Notes: a model not told the origin generated them from the letters alone. 64,000 bases of DNA from Asticcacaulis benevestitus DSM 16100 = ATCC BAA-896 (GCF_000376105.1 NZ_AQWM01000001.1:612478-676477); one strand, 5' to 3'; counted from the first letter of the stretch, positions 16,661 to 26,513 are shown. Numbers and translations are program-made.

Positions 16661-16722
16661 CTAAAAAGAAACTATATCTATAGTCTGGCTATGCATAACT
16701 TTTGGCCAGATACAGGAATTTT

Positions 16723-19098
16723 ATGACCCAGCCTGACCGACAGACCATCGCCACCCTCGCCCGCAAAATCGCCCTCGTCATGGGGGTCAGCGCCCTGAGT
16801 CTGGGCGCCCTGCAGCCGGTGGCGGCGCAGGACGATACCTTGCAGGATGCAGCCGCCCCCCCGGCCGATACCGCCCGTCCCTATATTCCCTCCACCCTGT
16901 CCGGCAACGATTCCGCCCTGTTGCAGCAGGCGCTTTCGGCCGCCAAGTCGCGTAATTTTTCCCAGGCTGATTCGCTGGCGTCCGGCTTGAGCAGCCCGGT
17001 GGCGCGCAAGATCGTCACCTGGACCATCATCAACAACGACGGTAATATCTACAGCTTCGCCGCGCTCGATGCCGCCCGCCGCGACCTGTGGGGCTGGCCG
17101 CGTGAGGCTAAGCGCCAGATCGCCGCGGAAAAGCTGATCGGCCTGTCGGGCATGACCGCGCAACAAACCGTCGACTGGTTCAAGGGCTCGCCGCCGCAAA
17201 CCACCGAAGGCGCGACCGCCCTGATCACCGCCTATGGCAATCTGACCCGCACCGAAGAGGCGCGCGCCCTGGCCAAAAGCTGGTGGCGCACCAAGGTGTT
17301 CGACGCCTTGCCGCAAGTCAACTTCTACCAGGCCTTCAGCACCTATCTCACCCAGGACGACCATCAGGCGCGCCTGACCTGCCTCGAACTCAACTACCAG
17401 AGTGGCAATTCGCAGGCGATCCGCGACATGACCGCCTATGTCGGTCAGCATCAGGCCGATATCGCCAATGCCGTCATCGCCATGCGCACCAGTTCGGCCA
17501 GCGGCGATTCCCTCTATCAGAACGCCCTGAACGGCGATCTGCATAATTCAACCCTCGCCTTTGCCCGCGCCAAGTATCTGGCCGGCAAGGGGCTGGAACC
17601 GCTCGGTTTCGCGCTTCTGGCCGACCTGCCGCCGGCCTCGGCCAGCCCGGACGCCGCCTCGCAGCTCTATTCGCTGCGCTGGGGCTATTTCAAAGCCGCC
17701 CTCAAGGCGCGCAATTATCGCGCCGCCTATGACGCCATGAACGGCGGCGGTTTCGAGGCAGGTGAAAGCAAGGCCGAGGCCGAGTTCTTCGCCGGCTGGG
17801 TGGCGCTCATCAAATTGAGCGACCCCGACACGGCCATCCGCCATTTTCACGAACTGGCCACGGCCGGCACCTCGCCCATCACGCAAGGGCGCGCCAACTA
17901 CTGGCTGGGCCGTGCCTATGAAGCGCGCAACCGTCCGGCAACCAACGGCATCGATGCCGACGCCACCCTGGCGCAGCGTTACTATGCGCAGGGCGGCCAG
18001 TATATCTATGCCTTCTATGGCCAGATGGCAGCGGAAAAAGCCGGCATCAAGACCATCACACTCGGCAAGGACCCGATACCGAGCCAGGCCGATCGCGACC
18101 GCTTCGAGAGCCGTGACCTGATCAAGGCGGCGCGTCTGCTCGGTTCGACCGGCGAACTGGACCTGTTCCGCGCCATCGTGCTCCACCTCGATGACGTGCT
18201 GCCCAATGCCGAGGAAGAGGCCCTGCTGGTCGATCTGGTCGGTGCTTACGACTCGCAACTGATGGCCATGAAGGTGGCGCGCGTTTCGATGCAGCGCGGC
18301 TTCTATCTCCCCGAACGCGCCTATCCGCTGCGCTCGGTTCCCAATGTACCGGGACCGGAAAAAGCCTTCGTGCTGGCCATCACCCGCCAGGAATCGAGCT
18401 TCGATCCGAGTGTCCGCTCCCACGCCAATGCGCGCGGCATGATGCAGCTTATCCCGTCGACCGCGCGTGCCGTCGCCAACCGTCTCAATATGGGCTACAG
18501 CGACTCCCAGCTTTACGAGCCGGAATACAATATGACGCTCGGCACCTATCACCTCGGTGAACTGGTCGATCGTTTCGACGGCTCCTACGTCATGGCGGCG
18601 GCCGGTTATAATGCCGGCCCGAGCCGGATGAAGACCTGGGTTGCCGACTGTGGCGATCCGCGTGGCGCCACGGCCGACGCCCTGTCGTTTATCGAGTGCC
18701 ACCCCTTCACCGAAACGCGCAACTACATGATGCGCGTGACGGAAAACATGCGCGTCTATCGTGCCCGCCTGGCCGGTGGCACCGCCCCCCTGACCGCTAT
18801 GGCCGATGTCCAGCGCGGCTTCCCCGGCCCGATCGGTGCGTTCGATACGCCGGAATTCAGCGACACGCCATCGCCGGATGCGCCGATCGGCTATCTCGAT
18901 TACCAGAAGGCCCAGACCACCAATCCGGCCGCCGCGGCGGCCCTGACCACACCGGCCAGTGGCGTCATGGCGCCCGTGGCGGATCCGAAGCCGTCAGCCA
19001 AACCCGTCAAGGATACCCGGAAGAAGGCCGTGGCGGAGAAAAAGAAGAAGAAAGTCCCACCGGCGAAGAAGACAAAAAAGAAAAAGAAGAAGGACTAA
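16723..19098 (+). CDS. Soluble lytic murein transglycosylase, Slt70-like
   Basis: Periplasmic peptidoglycan-cleaving enzyme. A signal peptide (ALVMGVSALSLGALQPVAAQ) is followed by a long helical superhelix domain and a C-terminal SLT domain with the catalytic Glu in ITRQESSFDPSVRSHANARGMMQLIPSTA and the later AAAGYNAGP motif. After the catalytic domain the protein ends in a Pro/Ala-rich stretch and a strongly basic tail of about 14 Lys among the last 30 residues. The ATG at 16723 gives 791 residues. The end overlaps the ABC ATPase gene by four bases, tail to tail. Confidence 0.92.
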   Translation: MTQPDRQTIATLARKIALVMGVSALSLGALQPVAAQDDTLQDAAAPPADTARPYIPSTLSGNDSALLQQALSAAKSRNFSQADSLASGLSSPVARKIVTWTIINNDGNIYSFAALDAARRDLWGWPREAKRQIAAEKLIGLSGMTAQQTVDWFKGSPPQTTEGATALITAYGNLTRTEEARALAKSWWRTKVFDALPQVNFYQAFSTYLTQDDHQARLTCLELNYQSGNSQAIRDMTAYVGQHQADIANAVIAMRTSSASGDSLYQNALNGDLHNSTLAFARAKYLAGKGLEPLGFALLADLPPASASPDAASQLYSLRWGYFKAALKARNYRAAYDAMNGGGFEAGESKAEAEFFAGWVALIKLSDPDTAIRHFHELATAGTSPITQGRANYWLGRAYEARNRPATNGIDADATLAQRYYAQGGQYIYAFYGQMAAEKAGIKTITLGKDPIPSQADRDRFESRDLIKAARLLGSTGELDLFRAIVLHLDDVLPNAEEEALLVDLVGAYDSQLMAMKVARVSMQRGFYLPERAYPLRSVPNVPGPEKAFVLAITRQESSFDPSVRSHANARGMMQLIPSTARAVANRLNMGYSDSQLYEPEYNMTLGTYHLGELVDRFDGSYVMAAAGYNAGPSRMKTWVADCGDPRGATADALSFIECHPFTETRNYMMRVTENMRVYRARLAGGTAPLTAMADVQRGFPGPIGAFDTPEFSDTPSPDAPIGYLDYQKAQTTNPAAAAALTTPASGVMAPVADPKPSAKPVKDTRKKAVAEKKKKKVPPAKKTKKKKKKD

Positions 19099-19856
19099 AG
19101 AAGAGGCAGACTTTCCAGCCGGAGGGTGCGCTGGCCATCACCCGATACCAGTTCGCCCTTCAGGTTAAACACTTCGGATAACAGCTCGGGAACAAAGATG
19201 TTTTCGGGCGTATCCATCTTCACCAGCTTACCCTTGTGCATCAGCAGAACCTGATCGGCGAACTGTGCCGCCAGGTGAAGATCGTGCAGGCTGAGGATGA
19301 CGGTCTGGCCGGCTTCGGCGCGTTGTTTGAGCCGGATCAGCACCTGCCTTTGCCACGCCGGATCGAGCGCGATCAGCGGTTCATCGAGCAGAAACACCTC
19401 GGCCGGACTGACCAGAACCCGCGCCAGCAGCACGCGCGCACGCTGCCCGCCGGAGAGGCCGAAGACGCCGCGATCCGACACCTCCTGTAAACCCAGTGCC
19501 TGCAATTCCGCGAAAGACTTTTGCCGCGCCAGATCGGGCGTCAGGTGCTGCGCGCCCAGGGCCGCGACATCAACACAAGCCAGATCCCAGGCGATGCTGC
19601 GATCCTGCGGCAGATAGGCGATGCTTTCGGCGCGCCGCGCCGGCGTCTGGCCGGCCAGCTCCTCGCCATTGAAGCGGATCAAGCCGTCTTTCAACGGCAG
19701 CAGGCTGGCCATGGCCTTGAGCAGGGTCGTCTTGCCGGCGCCATTGGGCCCCACCAGCACATAGAGCTTGCTGGAGGTCAGATCAGCCGAGACATCCTGC
19801 ACCACGGTCTCCTGGCCCAGTTTGACGCTGACGTTCGTGAGGGTGAGTTGCGACAT
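19095..19856 (-). CDS. ABC transporter ATP-binding protein (FecE/BtuD family)
   Basis: ATPase of a metal-chelate or cobalamin-type importer. Walker A GPNGAGKTT (about residues 38-46), Q-loop AYLPQDRSIAWDL, signature LSGGQRARVLLARVL, Walker B EVFLLDEPLIALD and the switch His in ILSLHDLHLAAQ are intact. The ATG at 19856 overlaps the permease stop (TGATG), showing coupling. It is the last gene of a binding protein-permease-ATPase operon. No TonB-dependent receptor or riboswitch nearby identifies the substrate. Confidence 0.9.
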   Translation of the reverse strand: MSQLTLTNVSVKLGQETVVQDVSADLTSSKLYVLVGPNGAGKTTLLKAMASLLPLKDGLIRFNGEELAGQTPARRAESIAYLPQDRSIAWDLACVDVAALGAQHLTPDLARQKSFAELQALGLQEVSDRGVFGLSGGQRARVLLARVLVSPAEVFLLDEPLIALDPAWQRQVLIRLKQRAEAGQTVILSLHDLHLAAQFADQVLLMHKGKLVKMDTPENIFVPELLSEVFNLKGELVSGDGQRTLRLESLPLL

Positions 19857-20851
19857 CAGTCCTGCATCCATGAACGGGCGCTCTTATAGGCGAGGATGGC
19901 GAACAGAGGCGCGCCAACCAGCGAGGTCAGGACGCCCAGACGCACATCGGCCGTCGGGGGCATCAGGCGGATCAGGCCGTCCGAGACAATGACCATCAAA
20001 GCACCGGTCAGGGCGGAGGGCCAGATCAGCAGATAGGGGTCCTTGATACCAAAGGCGCGCACCAGATGCGGCGCGGCCAGCCCGACAAAACCGATGACAC
20101 CGGCCACCGAAACCGACAGGCCGGCCAGCAGGGACGAGCCGATGACGATAACCTGCGTCAAGCGGGTCATATCGATACCCATCGAACGCGCGGTTTCTTC
20201 GCCCAGCGTCAGGAAGCGCAAGCCCTTGCCCAATTGCAGCGACATGGCGCTGACCGCGCCAAGCCCCAGCACGCACATCATCACATCGAACCAGTTGCGG
20301 TTGGCGACCGAGCCCATCATCCAGCCCAGCATTTCAGCGGTGGTGACCGGCGATGGCGACAGATTGAACACCAGCGCCATCAGGGCGCCGCACAGCGCCG
20401 ACAGACCGACGCCGAGCAGGATGAGCGACTGGCGCTGCGGGAAGCGCTGAACGAAGATGAGCAGGATGACGGCAACGACCGCGGCGCCGATCAGGGCGAA
20501 ACTCTCGACCGCGAACGGCGTCAGACCTAACCCGAAGACGATGGCCAAGGCCGCACCCAGTCCTGAACCCGCCGATACCCCGAGCAGACCCGGCTCGGCC
20601 AGCGGATTACGCAACAACCCCTGCATCAGGGCGCCGCTCATGCCGAGCATGGCGCCAACACCGATTCCGGCGAGATTGCGCGGCAAACGAATGCCCCAGA
20701 CGATTTCGGAACCGAGTGAATTCCAGTGAATGAAAGCGTCCAGCCACATGACGCCGCTGAGAGGCACATCACCAAACAGCATCAAAACGATCAGTAAAAC
20801 GCCTATGGCTACGCCCAGGCCGATGCTCAGACTACGCAGGCTCACATGCAT
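19856..20851 (-). CDS. ABC transporter permease (FecCD/BtuC family)
   Basis: Inner-membrane permease with about ten helices. The family signatures IVWGIRLPRNLAGIGVGAMLGMSGALMQGLLRNPLAEPGLLG (loop after helix 2) and GVIGFVGLAAPHLVRAFG (ATPase-coupling helix) are present in order. I choose the ATG at 20851 because it overlaps the stop of the binding-protein gene as TGATG. The in-frame extension to 20938 is antisense-like and unlikely. Takes up an iron-siderophore, heme or cobalamin-type ligand. Confidence 0.9.
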   Translation of the reverse strand: MHVSLRSLSIGLGVAIGVLLIVLMLFGDVPLSGVMWLDAFIHWNSLGSEIVWGIRLPRNLAGIGVGAMLGMSGALMQGLLRNPLAEPGLLGVSAGSGLGAALAIVFGLGLTPFAVESFALIGAAVVAVILLIFVQRFPQRQSLILLGVGLSALCGALMALVFNLSPSPVTTAEMLGWMMGSVANRNWFDVMMCVLGLGAVSAMSLQLGKGLRFLTLGEETARSMGIDMTRLTQVIVIGSSLLAGLSVSVAGVIGFVGLAAPHLVRAFGIKDPYLLIWPSALTGALMVIVSDGLIRLMPPTADVRLGVLTSLVGAPLFAILAYKSARSWMQD

Positions 20852-21750
20852 CACGGCACCGCCTTCATGCCGCCTGAGCCGGTCAGGGGTGATTTCGACA
20901 ACTCCGCCAGATCGTAGGCTGTGAACCAGCCCGTGCAACTGATCATCTGCACCGGCAGGGTGAAATTAGGCATCGAAGCGATGCGCGCACGGACAAGCGG
21001 ATTACGGCCCGGCACCCGGCGCATGGCGTAATGATCTTCATAAAACCCCAGGGCGAAGATATCAGGTTTCAGGCTCAGAATAACCTCCGGCGACAGGTAG
21101 AAGAAACCCTTATCCTGAGTCTCCAGCCTGAAACCCAGTCTTCGCAACATATCCGCGACCATGGTGTCCGGCCCGGCGCTATAGCCTGTGGGCGTGTAAT
21201 AGAGCACGGTCCGCCCTTTGCCGACCTGCCGGATGGCGGCCATGGCCTGATCAAAGCGACGCGCCTCTATTTGCGCGCTGGCCACCTGATCGAGCTCCTG
21301 ACCGATGCGCAAAAGCTCAGGTTTTGCCTGATCATAGCTATAGATGTCATTGATATTCAAAACCTTTATATGACGATCGGTCAGGGCCTTGATCAGGTTG
21401 ATATCACCGCCCCAGGTGCGCACCACTACATCCGGATTAAGCGCCAGCAGGCTCTCAAGTTGCGGCCGGATGCGCCGGACATGCTCAGCACGATCGCGGA
21501 AATTGGAGTCGTGCAGACGCGCATGATCGGACAGCGCCAGGATCTGGTTTCGCGGCACCAGGCCCAGCACATACTGGTCGGCGCACTGGTCCAGGGACAC
21601 GACCTTCAGAGCTTTTGCTGGCATCGCTTTTGCGGGTGGTCTGCTGACCTGTGGCGCACGCGTTTGCGCTGACAGGTCTGTAGCTAACGCAAACATTACC
21701 CCAAAAATCAACCCAAGCACGACTTTAAACTTAGAAATACCTACCCCCAA
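20851..21750 (-). CDS. ABC transporter periplasmic substrate-binding protein
   Basis: Class III (FepB/BtuF-type) binding protein of 299 residues. A signal peptide (VVLGLIFGVMFALATDLSAQ) precedes LKVVSLDQCADQYVLGLVP and LLALNPDVVVRTW, both typical for the family, and the linker helix region follows. The precise start is uncertain: the first usable codon is TTG at 21750, and a GTG lies ten codons downstream. The next gene overlaps its stop. Promoter elements must lie in the 83 bp shared with the divergent glycosyltransferase gene. Confidence 0.85.
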   Translation of the reverse strand: MGVGISKFKVVLGLIFGVMFALATDLSAQTRAPQVSRPPAKAMPAKALKVVSLDQCADQYVLGLVPRNQILALSDHARLHDSNFRDRAEHVRRIRPQLESLLALNPDVVVRTWGGDINLIKALTDRHIKVLNINDIYSYDQAKPELLRIGQELDQVASAQIEARRFDQAMAAIRQVGKGRTVLYYTPTGYSAGPDTMVADMLRRLGFRLETQDKGFFYLSPEVILSLKPDIFALGFYEDHYAMRRVPGRNPLVRARIASMPNFTLPVQMISCTGWFTAYDLAELSKSPLTGSGGMKAVP

Positions 21751-21833
21751 TTGCTTTTATAGCGGTTGAAAAACTGCGCCTTTATACCGCAAGGCGTTGT
21801 TCCTTTTAAAGTGAAACATCCGGGGCGGCGGGC

Positions 21834-23414
21834 GTGATCATAGAAACCTTCAAGCAGAAGTGGATGTATAAGGATTCTGCGTCGGCCGGAACAGCTAAAC
21901 CGCAGGTTTTTCGTCCGCGCGTCGCCAAACCCGTTAGCCCTCTGGGGGCCGGTCTTTCGGCACGCTCTGGGCCCTCCTGGCAACAGATAGGGGCACTGAT
22001 ACTCCTCGTGTCCGTTTTTGCGGCCCTGTGTGTAGAGGCACCGTCGACCCTACTCGGCGGCCTGTACTGGCTGAGTTGGGCCTGTTTTATGAGCAATGCC
22101 ATTCTGCGACTGGCCGCCTGCGTTACCAAGCCACCGCAAGCGACTGAACATACCGATCCCCTGACCAGCGCCTCCAACGAAAACCTGCCCCATTACAGCG
22201 TGATCGTCGCTCTGTACAAAGAGGCCGACATCGTGCCGCAACTGCTAAAAGCGATGCTCGATCTCGATTACCCGCGCGACCGGCTGGAGATCCTGTTCGC
22301 CCTGAAAGAAGACGACCACGCCACAATTGCCGCTTTTCGCGCCCAACGACTGCCTGGCTATGTGAAGATTATCGAAGTGCCCGATGGCTTCCCACGGATC
22401 AAGCCGCGCGCGCTGAACCATGCGCTGGGTCTTGCCACCGGCGATCTGGTCGTCATCTATGACGCCGAGGACCGCCCGCGCGCCGATCAGTTACGTGAGG
22501 CCGCCCGCGCCTTCGCCAGAGGAAGCCCTATGCTGGCCTGCATACAAGCGCCGCTGCGGCCGGTCGATGCCACCAGTTTTATCGGCCGGCGTTTCGCCTA
22601 AGAATATGCCGTGCAGTTCGATGTCCTGCTGCCGGCCCTGCACCATCTCAACCTGCCCTTTCCGCTTGGTGGCACGAGCAACCACTTCAAAGCCGCTATT
22701 CTCAAGCGGCTGGGCGCCTGGGATGCCTATAATGTCAACGAGGATGCCGATCTGGGCATGAGACTGGCACAATATGGTTATCTCTGCGGCATCATCACTT
22801 CGCCAACCCTGGAAACCCCGCCCTCCAACACCCTTGCCTGGATTCCGCAACGGACACGCTGGATCAAGGGTTACATGCAGCCCCTTCTGGTACATACCCG
22901 TTTCACTACCTCTTTTCGGCCGCGCGCCTGGTTAGGCCTCTTCCTCGGCGTCGGTTTGAGCGTTAGCGCGGCGCTTTTCTATGCGCCTTTCACAGCCCTG
23001 GTGATGGCCGCCCTGCTTCTGAGCGTCGTGCAATATATCGGCAATCCGGCCGACGTCCTGGCGCCGCTGGGTTCGCGCGACCTGTCCCTCTTCCTCATCG
23101 GCGCCATAAGCGGCATGATGGCCCTGGTGCTAGGCGCAAGACGTGCCGGCCTCAAACCCCTTTGGCGCGATGTCCTTGGCGCACCGTTCTACTGGTGTCT
23201 GCAATCGCTGGCGGCCGCCTTCGCCCTGTATCAATTGGCGACCCGTCCTTTCCATTGGGACAAGACCGAACACGCGCCGATCGCCTGTCAAAGTCCGCCA
23301 TCCACTCCTGTTTTTGAAGCGCGCCCTCTTTACGTAGCCAAACGCAGCGCTTATGGCCTTAAACATGATCATCAGCGACACCCCCACCACTCTGCGCACC
23401 CAGGCCTGGGCTGA
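21834..23414 (+). pseudogene. Family 2 glycosyltransferase split by an in-frame stop
   Basis: Membrane-bound processive-type GT2 (cellulose-synthase-like). The first part has two helices and the catalytic-domain start HYSVIVALYKEADIVPQLL, then the DxD-like VVIYDAEDRPRADQLREA. A TAA at 22599-22601 interrupts it after FIGRRFA. In the same frame the rest continues with EYAVQFDVLLPALHHLNLPF, the acceptor motif NEDADLGMRL, the QRTRW motif and C-terminal helices ending near RPFHWDKTEHAP. Relatives read straight through at this point, so one base change (for example TTA or TCA to TAA) or a sequencing error explains it. The 3' end overlaps the next gene by about 60 bases. Confidence 0.82.
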
Positions 23415-24285
23415 TTACGCCCTCGTCGATTCCGGTGACGGCAAGAAGCTCGAACGCTACGGCGACTATCTCGTCATCCGCCCGGAACCGCAATGCTGGT
23501 GGGCGCCAAAGTACCCGCAACTCTGGGACAAGGCCGACGCCATTTTCGATCCCCATGGCGAGGACGACGAAGGCAACTGGCGCTTCACGCGCAAACCGGC
23601 GGAGCAATGGGCACTCGGTTGGGAGAAGGCCAGGTTCTACGGCCGCTTCACCAATTTCCGCCACCTCGCCTTCTTCCCCGAACAGGCCGCCAACTGGGCC
23701 TGGCAAAAGGAAGCGATTTCCAAACGCAACAGCCCGCGTGTGCTCAACCTGTTCGGCTATACCGGTGTCGCCAGTCTGGTGGCGGCCGAAGCCGGCGCCA
23801 AGGTCACCCATGTCGACGCCTCGAAAAAGGCTATCGGCTGGGCGCGTGATAACGCCACCCTGTCCGGTATGAGCGATGCGCCGATCCGCTGGATCTGCGA
23901 GGACGCCCGCAAATACGTCCAGCGCGAGGTCAAGCGCGGTTCGAAATACGAAGGTATCATTCTCGACCCGCCGAAATATGGCCGCGGCCCGACCGGCGAG
24001 GTGTGGCGTCTGTTTGAAGACCTGCCCGAAATGATCCATCTGTGCGCGCAACTGCTCTCGGACGAGGCGTCTTTCCTGTTGCTCAACGCCTATGCGGCGC
24101 GCGTCTCCGGCCCGGCTCTGGCGCATCTCGTCGCCGAAGCCGTTGGTCCCGGCAAAGGCGGCCGCGTCGATTACGGCGAACTGACCCTGATCGAGGATTC
24201 GAAGCCACCGAAGGGCGTCAAGCCAGCCGATATCGCCCCGCGCGAAATCGGCCTCAGCTTCTTTGCGAGATGGATGGCGCAATGA
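23353..24285 (+). CDS. Class I SAM-dependent methyltransferase, RlmI-like
   Basis: Probable rRNA or nucleic-acid methyltransferase of 310 residues. The SAM-binding motif I VLNLFGYTGVASLVAAEAGA, the acidic post-I residue in THVDASKKAIGWARDN and the catalytic DPPKYGRG motif match the RlmI/YccW family. It lacks the N-terminal PUA domain of E. coli RlmI and has a short N-terminal domain instead. A second ATG at 23365 is possible. The stop overlaps the start of the following SpoU-type gene (ATGA), so two RNA-modifying enzymes are coupled. Confidence 0.85.
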   Translation: MALNMIISDTPTTLRTQAWADYALVDSGDGKKLERYGDYLVIRPEPQCWWAPKYPQLWDKADAIFDPHGEDDEGNWRFTRKPAEQWALGWEKARFYGRFTNFRHLAFFPEQAANWAWQKEAISKRNSPRVLNLFGYTGVASLVAAEAGAKVTHVDASKKAIGWARDNATLSGMSDAPIRWICEDARKYVQREVKRGSKYEGIILDPPKYGRGPTGEVWRLFEDLPEMIHLCAQLLSDEASFLLLNAYAARVSGPALAHLVAEAVGPGKGGRVDYGELTLIEDSKPPKGVKPADIAPREIGLSFFARWMAQ

Positions 24286-25085
24286 TCAAGCAGATCACCT
24301 CCCTCACCAACCAGACGATCAAGGACATCCGCGCCCTGCATATGCGCAAGGAGCGTGAAGCGACCGGCCAGTTTCTGTCTGAAGGGTTGAAGATCATCAT
24401 TGATGCCCTTGATCTCGGCTTTGCGCCGCAGATTCTCGTCTATGGCCCAAAGAGCGATAATGGCACGGATTACCATCCGTTGCTCAAACGCGCCATCGAC
24501 GAGACGCTAAAGGCGAAGGGTGAGGTTCTGGAAGTAACCCGCGAAATTCTTGAGAAGATATCGCGCAAAGATAATCCGCAAATGGTCATAGCCGTGTTCG
24601 CGCAGGTGAACCGGACGCTTGAGGATATCGACCCGCAAACCAACGATGTCTGGGTGGCGCTGGAACAGGTCCGCGATCCTGGCAATCTCGGCACCATCAT
24701 CCGCACCGCCGATGCGGCCGGCATTGGCGGGGTCATCCTGATCGGCGATTGCGTCGATCCGTTCTCGGTCGAAACGGTACGCGCCACCATGGGCTCGGTC
24801 TTCGCCCTGCCGATCGTCAGATGCACACGGGAGCAGTTTGTGGCCGATCGCAAGCGCTGGACCGGCTCGGTGGTCGGCACGCTTCTGACCGCCACGCATA
24901 ATCACCGCACCGCCCCCTATGTCCGCCCGACGCTCCTGCTGATGGGCACCGAACAATCCGGCCTGACGCCGGAGATCGCCGCCGTCTGCGACACCCACGT
25001 CAAGATCCCGATGAAGGGCCGCGCCGATAGCCTCAACCTGTCGGTAGCGACCGGCATTATGATCTATGCGGCGGCAGGGCTATAG
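24282..25085 (+). CDS. TrmH/SpoU-family RNA 2'-O-methyltransferase
   Basis: SPOUT-fold ribose methyltransferase of 267 residues. The N-terminal substrate-binding domain (KQITSLTNQTIKDIRALHMRKEREATGQFLSEGLK) is followed by the three SpoU motifs: LEQVRDPGNLGTIIRTADAAG, LLMGTEQSGL and IPMKGRADSLNLSVATGI. The first holds the conserved Asn and Arg. The target (tRNA or 23S rRNA) cannot be told from sequence. It is translationally coupled to the upstream methyltransferase, and its stop directly abuts the GTG of the BASS transporter gene. Confidence 0.9.
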   Translation: MIKQITSLTNQTIKDIRALHMRKEREATGQFLSEGLKIIIDALDLGFAPQILVYGPKSDNGTDYHPLLKRAIDETLKAKGEVLEVTREILEKISRKDNPQMVIAVFAQVNRTLEDIDPQTNDVWVALEQVRDPGNLGTIIRTADAAGIGGVILIGDCVDPFSVETVRATMGSVFALPIVRCTREQFVADRKRWTGSVVGTLLTATHNHRTAPYVRPTLLLMGTEQSGLTPEIAAVCDTHVKIPMKGRADSLNLSVATGIMIYAAAGL

Positions 25086-26078
25086 GTGAGGTTTAAACTC
25101 GACCCCTTCCTCACCGGCATGGTGGTGGCCATCATTTTGGCGGCGCTGTTCCCAAGTTTCGGCGCGGAAGGCGGTGCGCTACATCCCGAACTGGTCACCA
25201 AGCTTGGCGTGGCGCTGATCTTCTTCCTCAACGGCGCCCTGATGTCGTTTGTCGCCCTGAAAGACGGCATTATGCGCTGGCGCCTGCACCTGATCATTCA
25301 GGGCTCGACCTTTCTGCTCTTTCCCCTGATCGGACTGGCTTTCCTCACCCTGACAGGCCCGTTGATCAGCCCGGACCTGCGTCTCGGCTTCTTCTATCTA
25401 TGCGCCATTCCCTCCACCGTCTCCTCGTCCGTGGCCATGACCGCCGCGGCGCGCGGTAATGTGCCGGTGGCGGTTTTTAACGCCACTCTCTCCAGTCTGC
25501 TCGGTATCTTCATCACGCCGTTATGGATGAGCCTCTTGCTGAAAAGCAGCGGACAACATCTTGATATTATGGGGGTATTTATAGATCTCATGCTGTGGCT
25601 GGCCTTGCCGCTGATCGTGGGCCAAGTGATGCGCCCGCTCATCGGCGGTTGGCTGCAAAAACACAAAAAATGGGCACAACTCGCCGATCGTGGCACCATC
25701 CTTTTGCTAGTCTACACCTCGTTTTGCGATTCCTTTGCGCGCCATATCTGGAGCACTAACAGTCCGGCCACGCTGGCGCTCGTCATCACCGCCACGCTGG
25801 GCCTGTTTTTCATCGTGCTGCTGATGTTATGGAAAGTCTGTGACACCTTCCATATCGCACCGGCCTTCCGTGCCGCCGTGGTTTTCTGCGGCACCAAGAA
25901 GGGCCTGGCCACCGGCATACCCATGGCGTCTCTGATCTTCGCCGGTCATCCATCGGGACTTGGGCTGATCCTGCTGCCGATCATGCTGTACCATCCGCTC
26001 CAGCTTTTGATCTGCACACCGCTGGCCAACTATTGGGCAAAAGAGACACAGACAAAAGAAAACGAAATAGCCACCTGA
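25086..26078 (+). CDS. Bile acid:sodium symporter family (SBF-like) transporter
   Basis: Inner-membrane protein of 330 residues with about ten helices, similar to the YfeH/PF13593 branch of the BASS superfamily. Recognisable segments are FFLNGALMSF, the CAIPSTVSSSVAMTAAARGNVPVAVFNATLSSLLG crossover region and FCGTKKGLATGIPMASLIF. Substrate unknown. It starts at a GTG immediately after the upstream stop, so it is probably co-transcribed with the two methyltransferase genes. Confidence 0.85.
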   Translation: MRFKLDPFLTGMVVAIILAALFPSFGAEGGALHPELVTKLGVALIFFLNGALMSFVALKDGIMRWRLHLIIQGSTFLLFPLIGLAFLTLTGPLISPDLRLGFFYLCAIPSTVSSSVAMTAAARGNVPVAVFNATLSSLLGIFITPLWMSLLLKSSGQHLDIMGVFIDLMLWLALPLIVGQVMRPLIGGWLQKHKKWAQLADRGTILLLVYTSFCDSFARHIWSTNSPATLALVITATLGLFFIVLLMLWKVCDTFHIAPAFRAAVVFCGTKKGLATGIPMASLIFAGHPSGLGLILLPIMLYHPLQLLICTPLANYWAKETQTKENEIAT

Positions 26079-26183
26079 TTATTAAAAAGAATTAAGGTGG
26101 AAATGGTTCATATACCGTTCATAGAGGCTCGCATAAGTTCATTCCATCAGGGGCGCATCCGGCACCTCTTCGAAAGACCCGCC

Positions 26184-26345
26184 ATGAAAAACCTTCTTAT
26201 CAAGGTCGCCTGCCTTGCCGCACTTGCCTCAGCCCTCAGCGGCTGTATCATGTACGTGGCGCCCGATCACGACTACGACACGTCACCGCCGGCCAGCGCC
26301 GGGGAAAAGCCGGCCGACGTTATGACCAGCTCGAAATCTTTTTAA
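26184..26345 (+). CDS. Small lipoprotein 1
   Basis: A 53-residue lipoprotein precursor, MKNLLIKVACLAALASALSGC, with lipobox LSGC. The mature part is about 33 residues, rich in Asp, Pro and Ser (CIMYVAPDHDYDTSPP onward). The signal sequence resembles those of the next two small genes, suggesting tandem duplication. The in-frame extension upstream to 26097 is not needed. Function unknown. Confidence 0.75.
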   Translation: MKNLLIKVACLAALASALSGCIMYVAPDHDYDTSPPASAGEKPADVMTSSKSF

Positions 26346-26370
26346 TCCATTCTATTCCAGGGGAAAATCC

Positions 26371-26484
26371 ATGAAATCTCTCGCCATCAAGCTTCTCTGC
26401 GTCGCCGTTCTGGCCACCAGCCTCTCCGGTTGCATCATCATCGATCGCAGCGGCGCGGACCACCTGACCTATACCCGCAACTAA
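26371..26484 (+). CDS. Small lipoprotein 2
   Basis: A 37-residue lipoprotein precursor, beginning MKSLAIKLLCVAVLATSLSG and then the lipobox Cys. The mature peptide would be 17 residues: CIIIDRSGADHLTYTRN. AGGGGAAAA lies upstream as ribosome binding site. It follows lipoprotein 1 by 25 bases and is followed by a strong terminator, so the two form one unit. Function unknown; the size recalls entericidin-like lipopeptides, but there is no evident sequence match. Confidence 0.7.
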   Translation: MKSLAIKLLCVAVLATSLSGCIIIDRSGADHLTYTRN

Positions 26485-26513
26485 GATCACGGTCAGGAAG
26501 TCTTATCCTGATA

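Noticed and set aside
20851..21833. Cobalamin riboswitch upstream of the ABC importer operon
   Set aside because: Only 83 bp separate it from the divergent gene and no B12-box-like sequence is seen.
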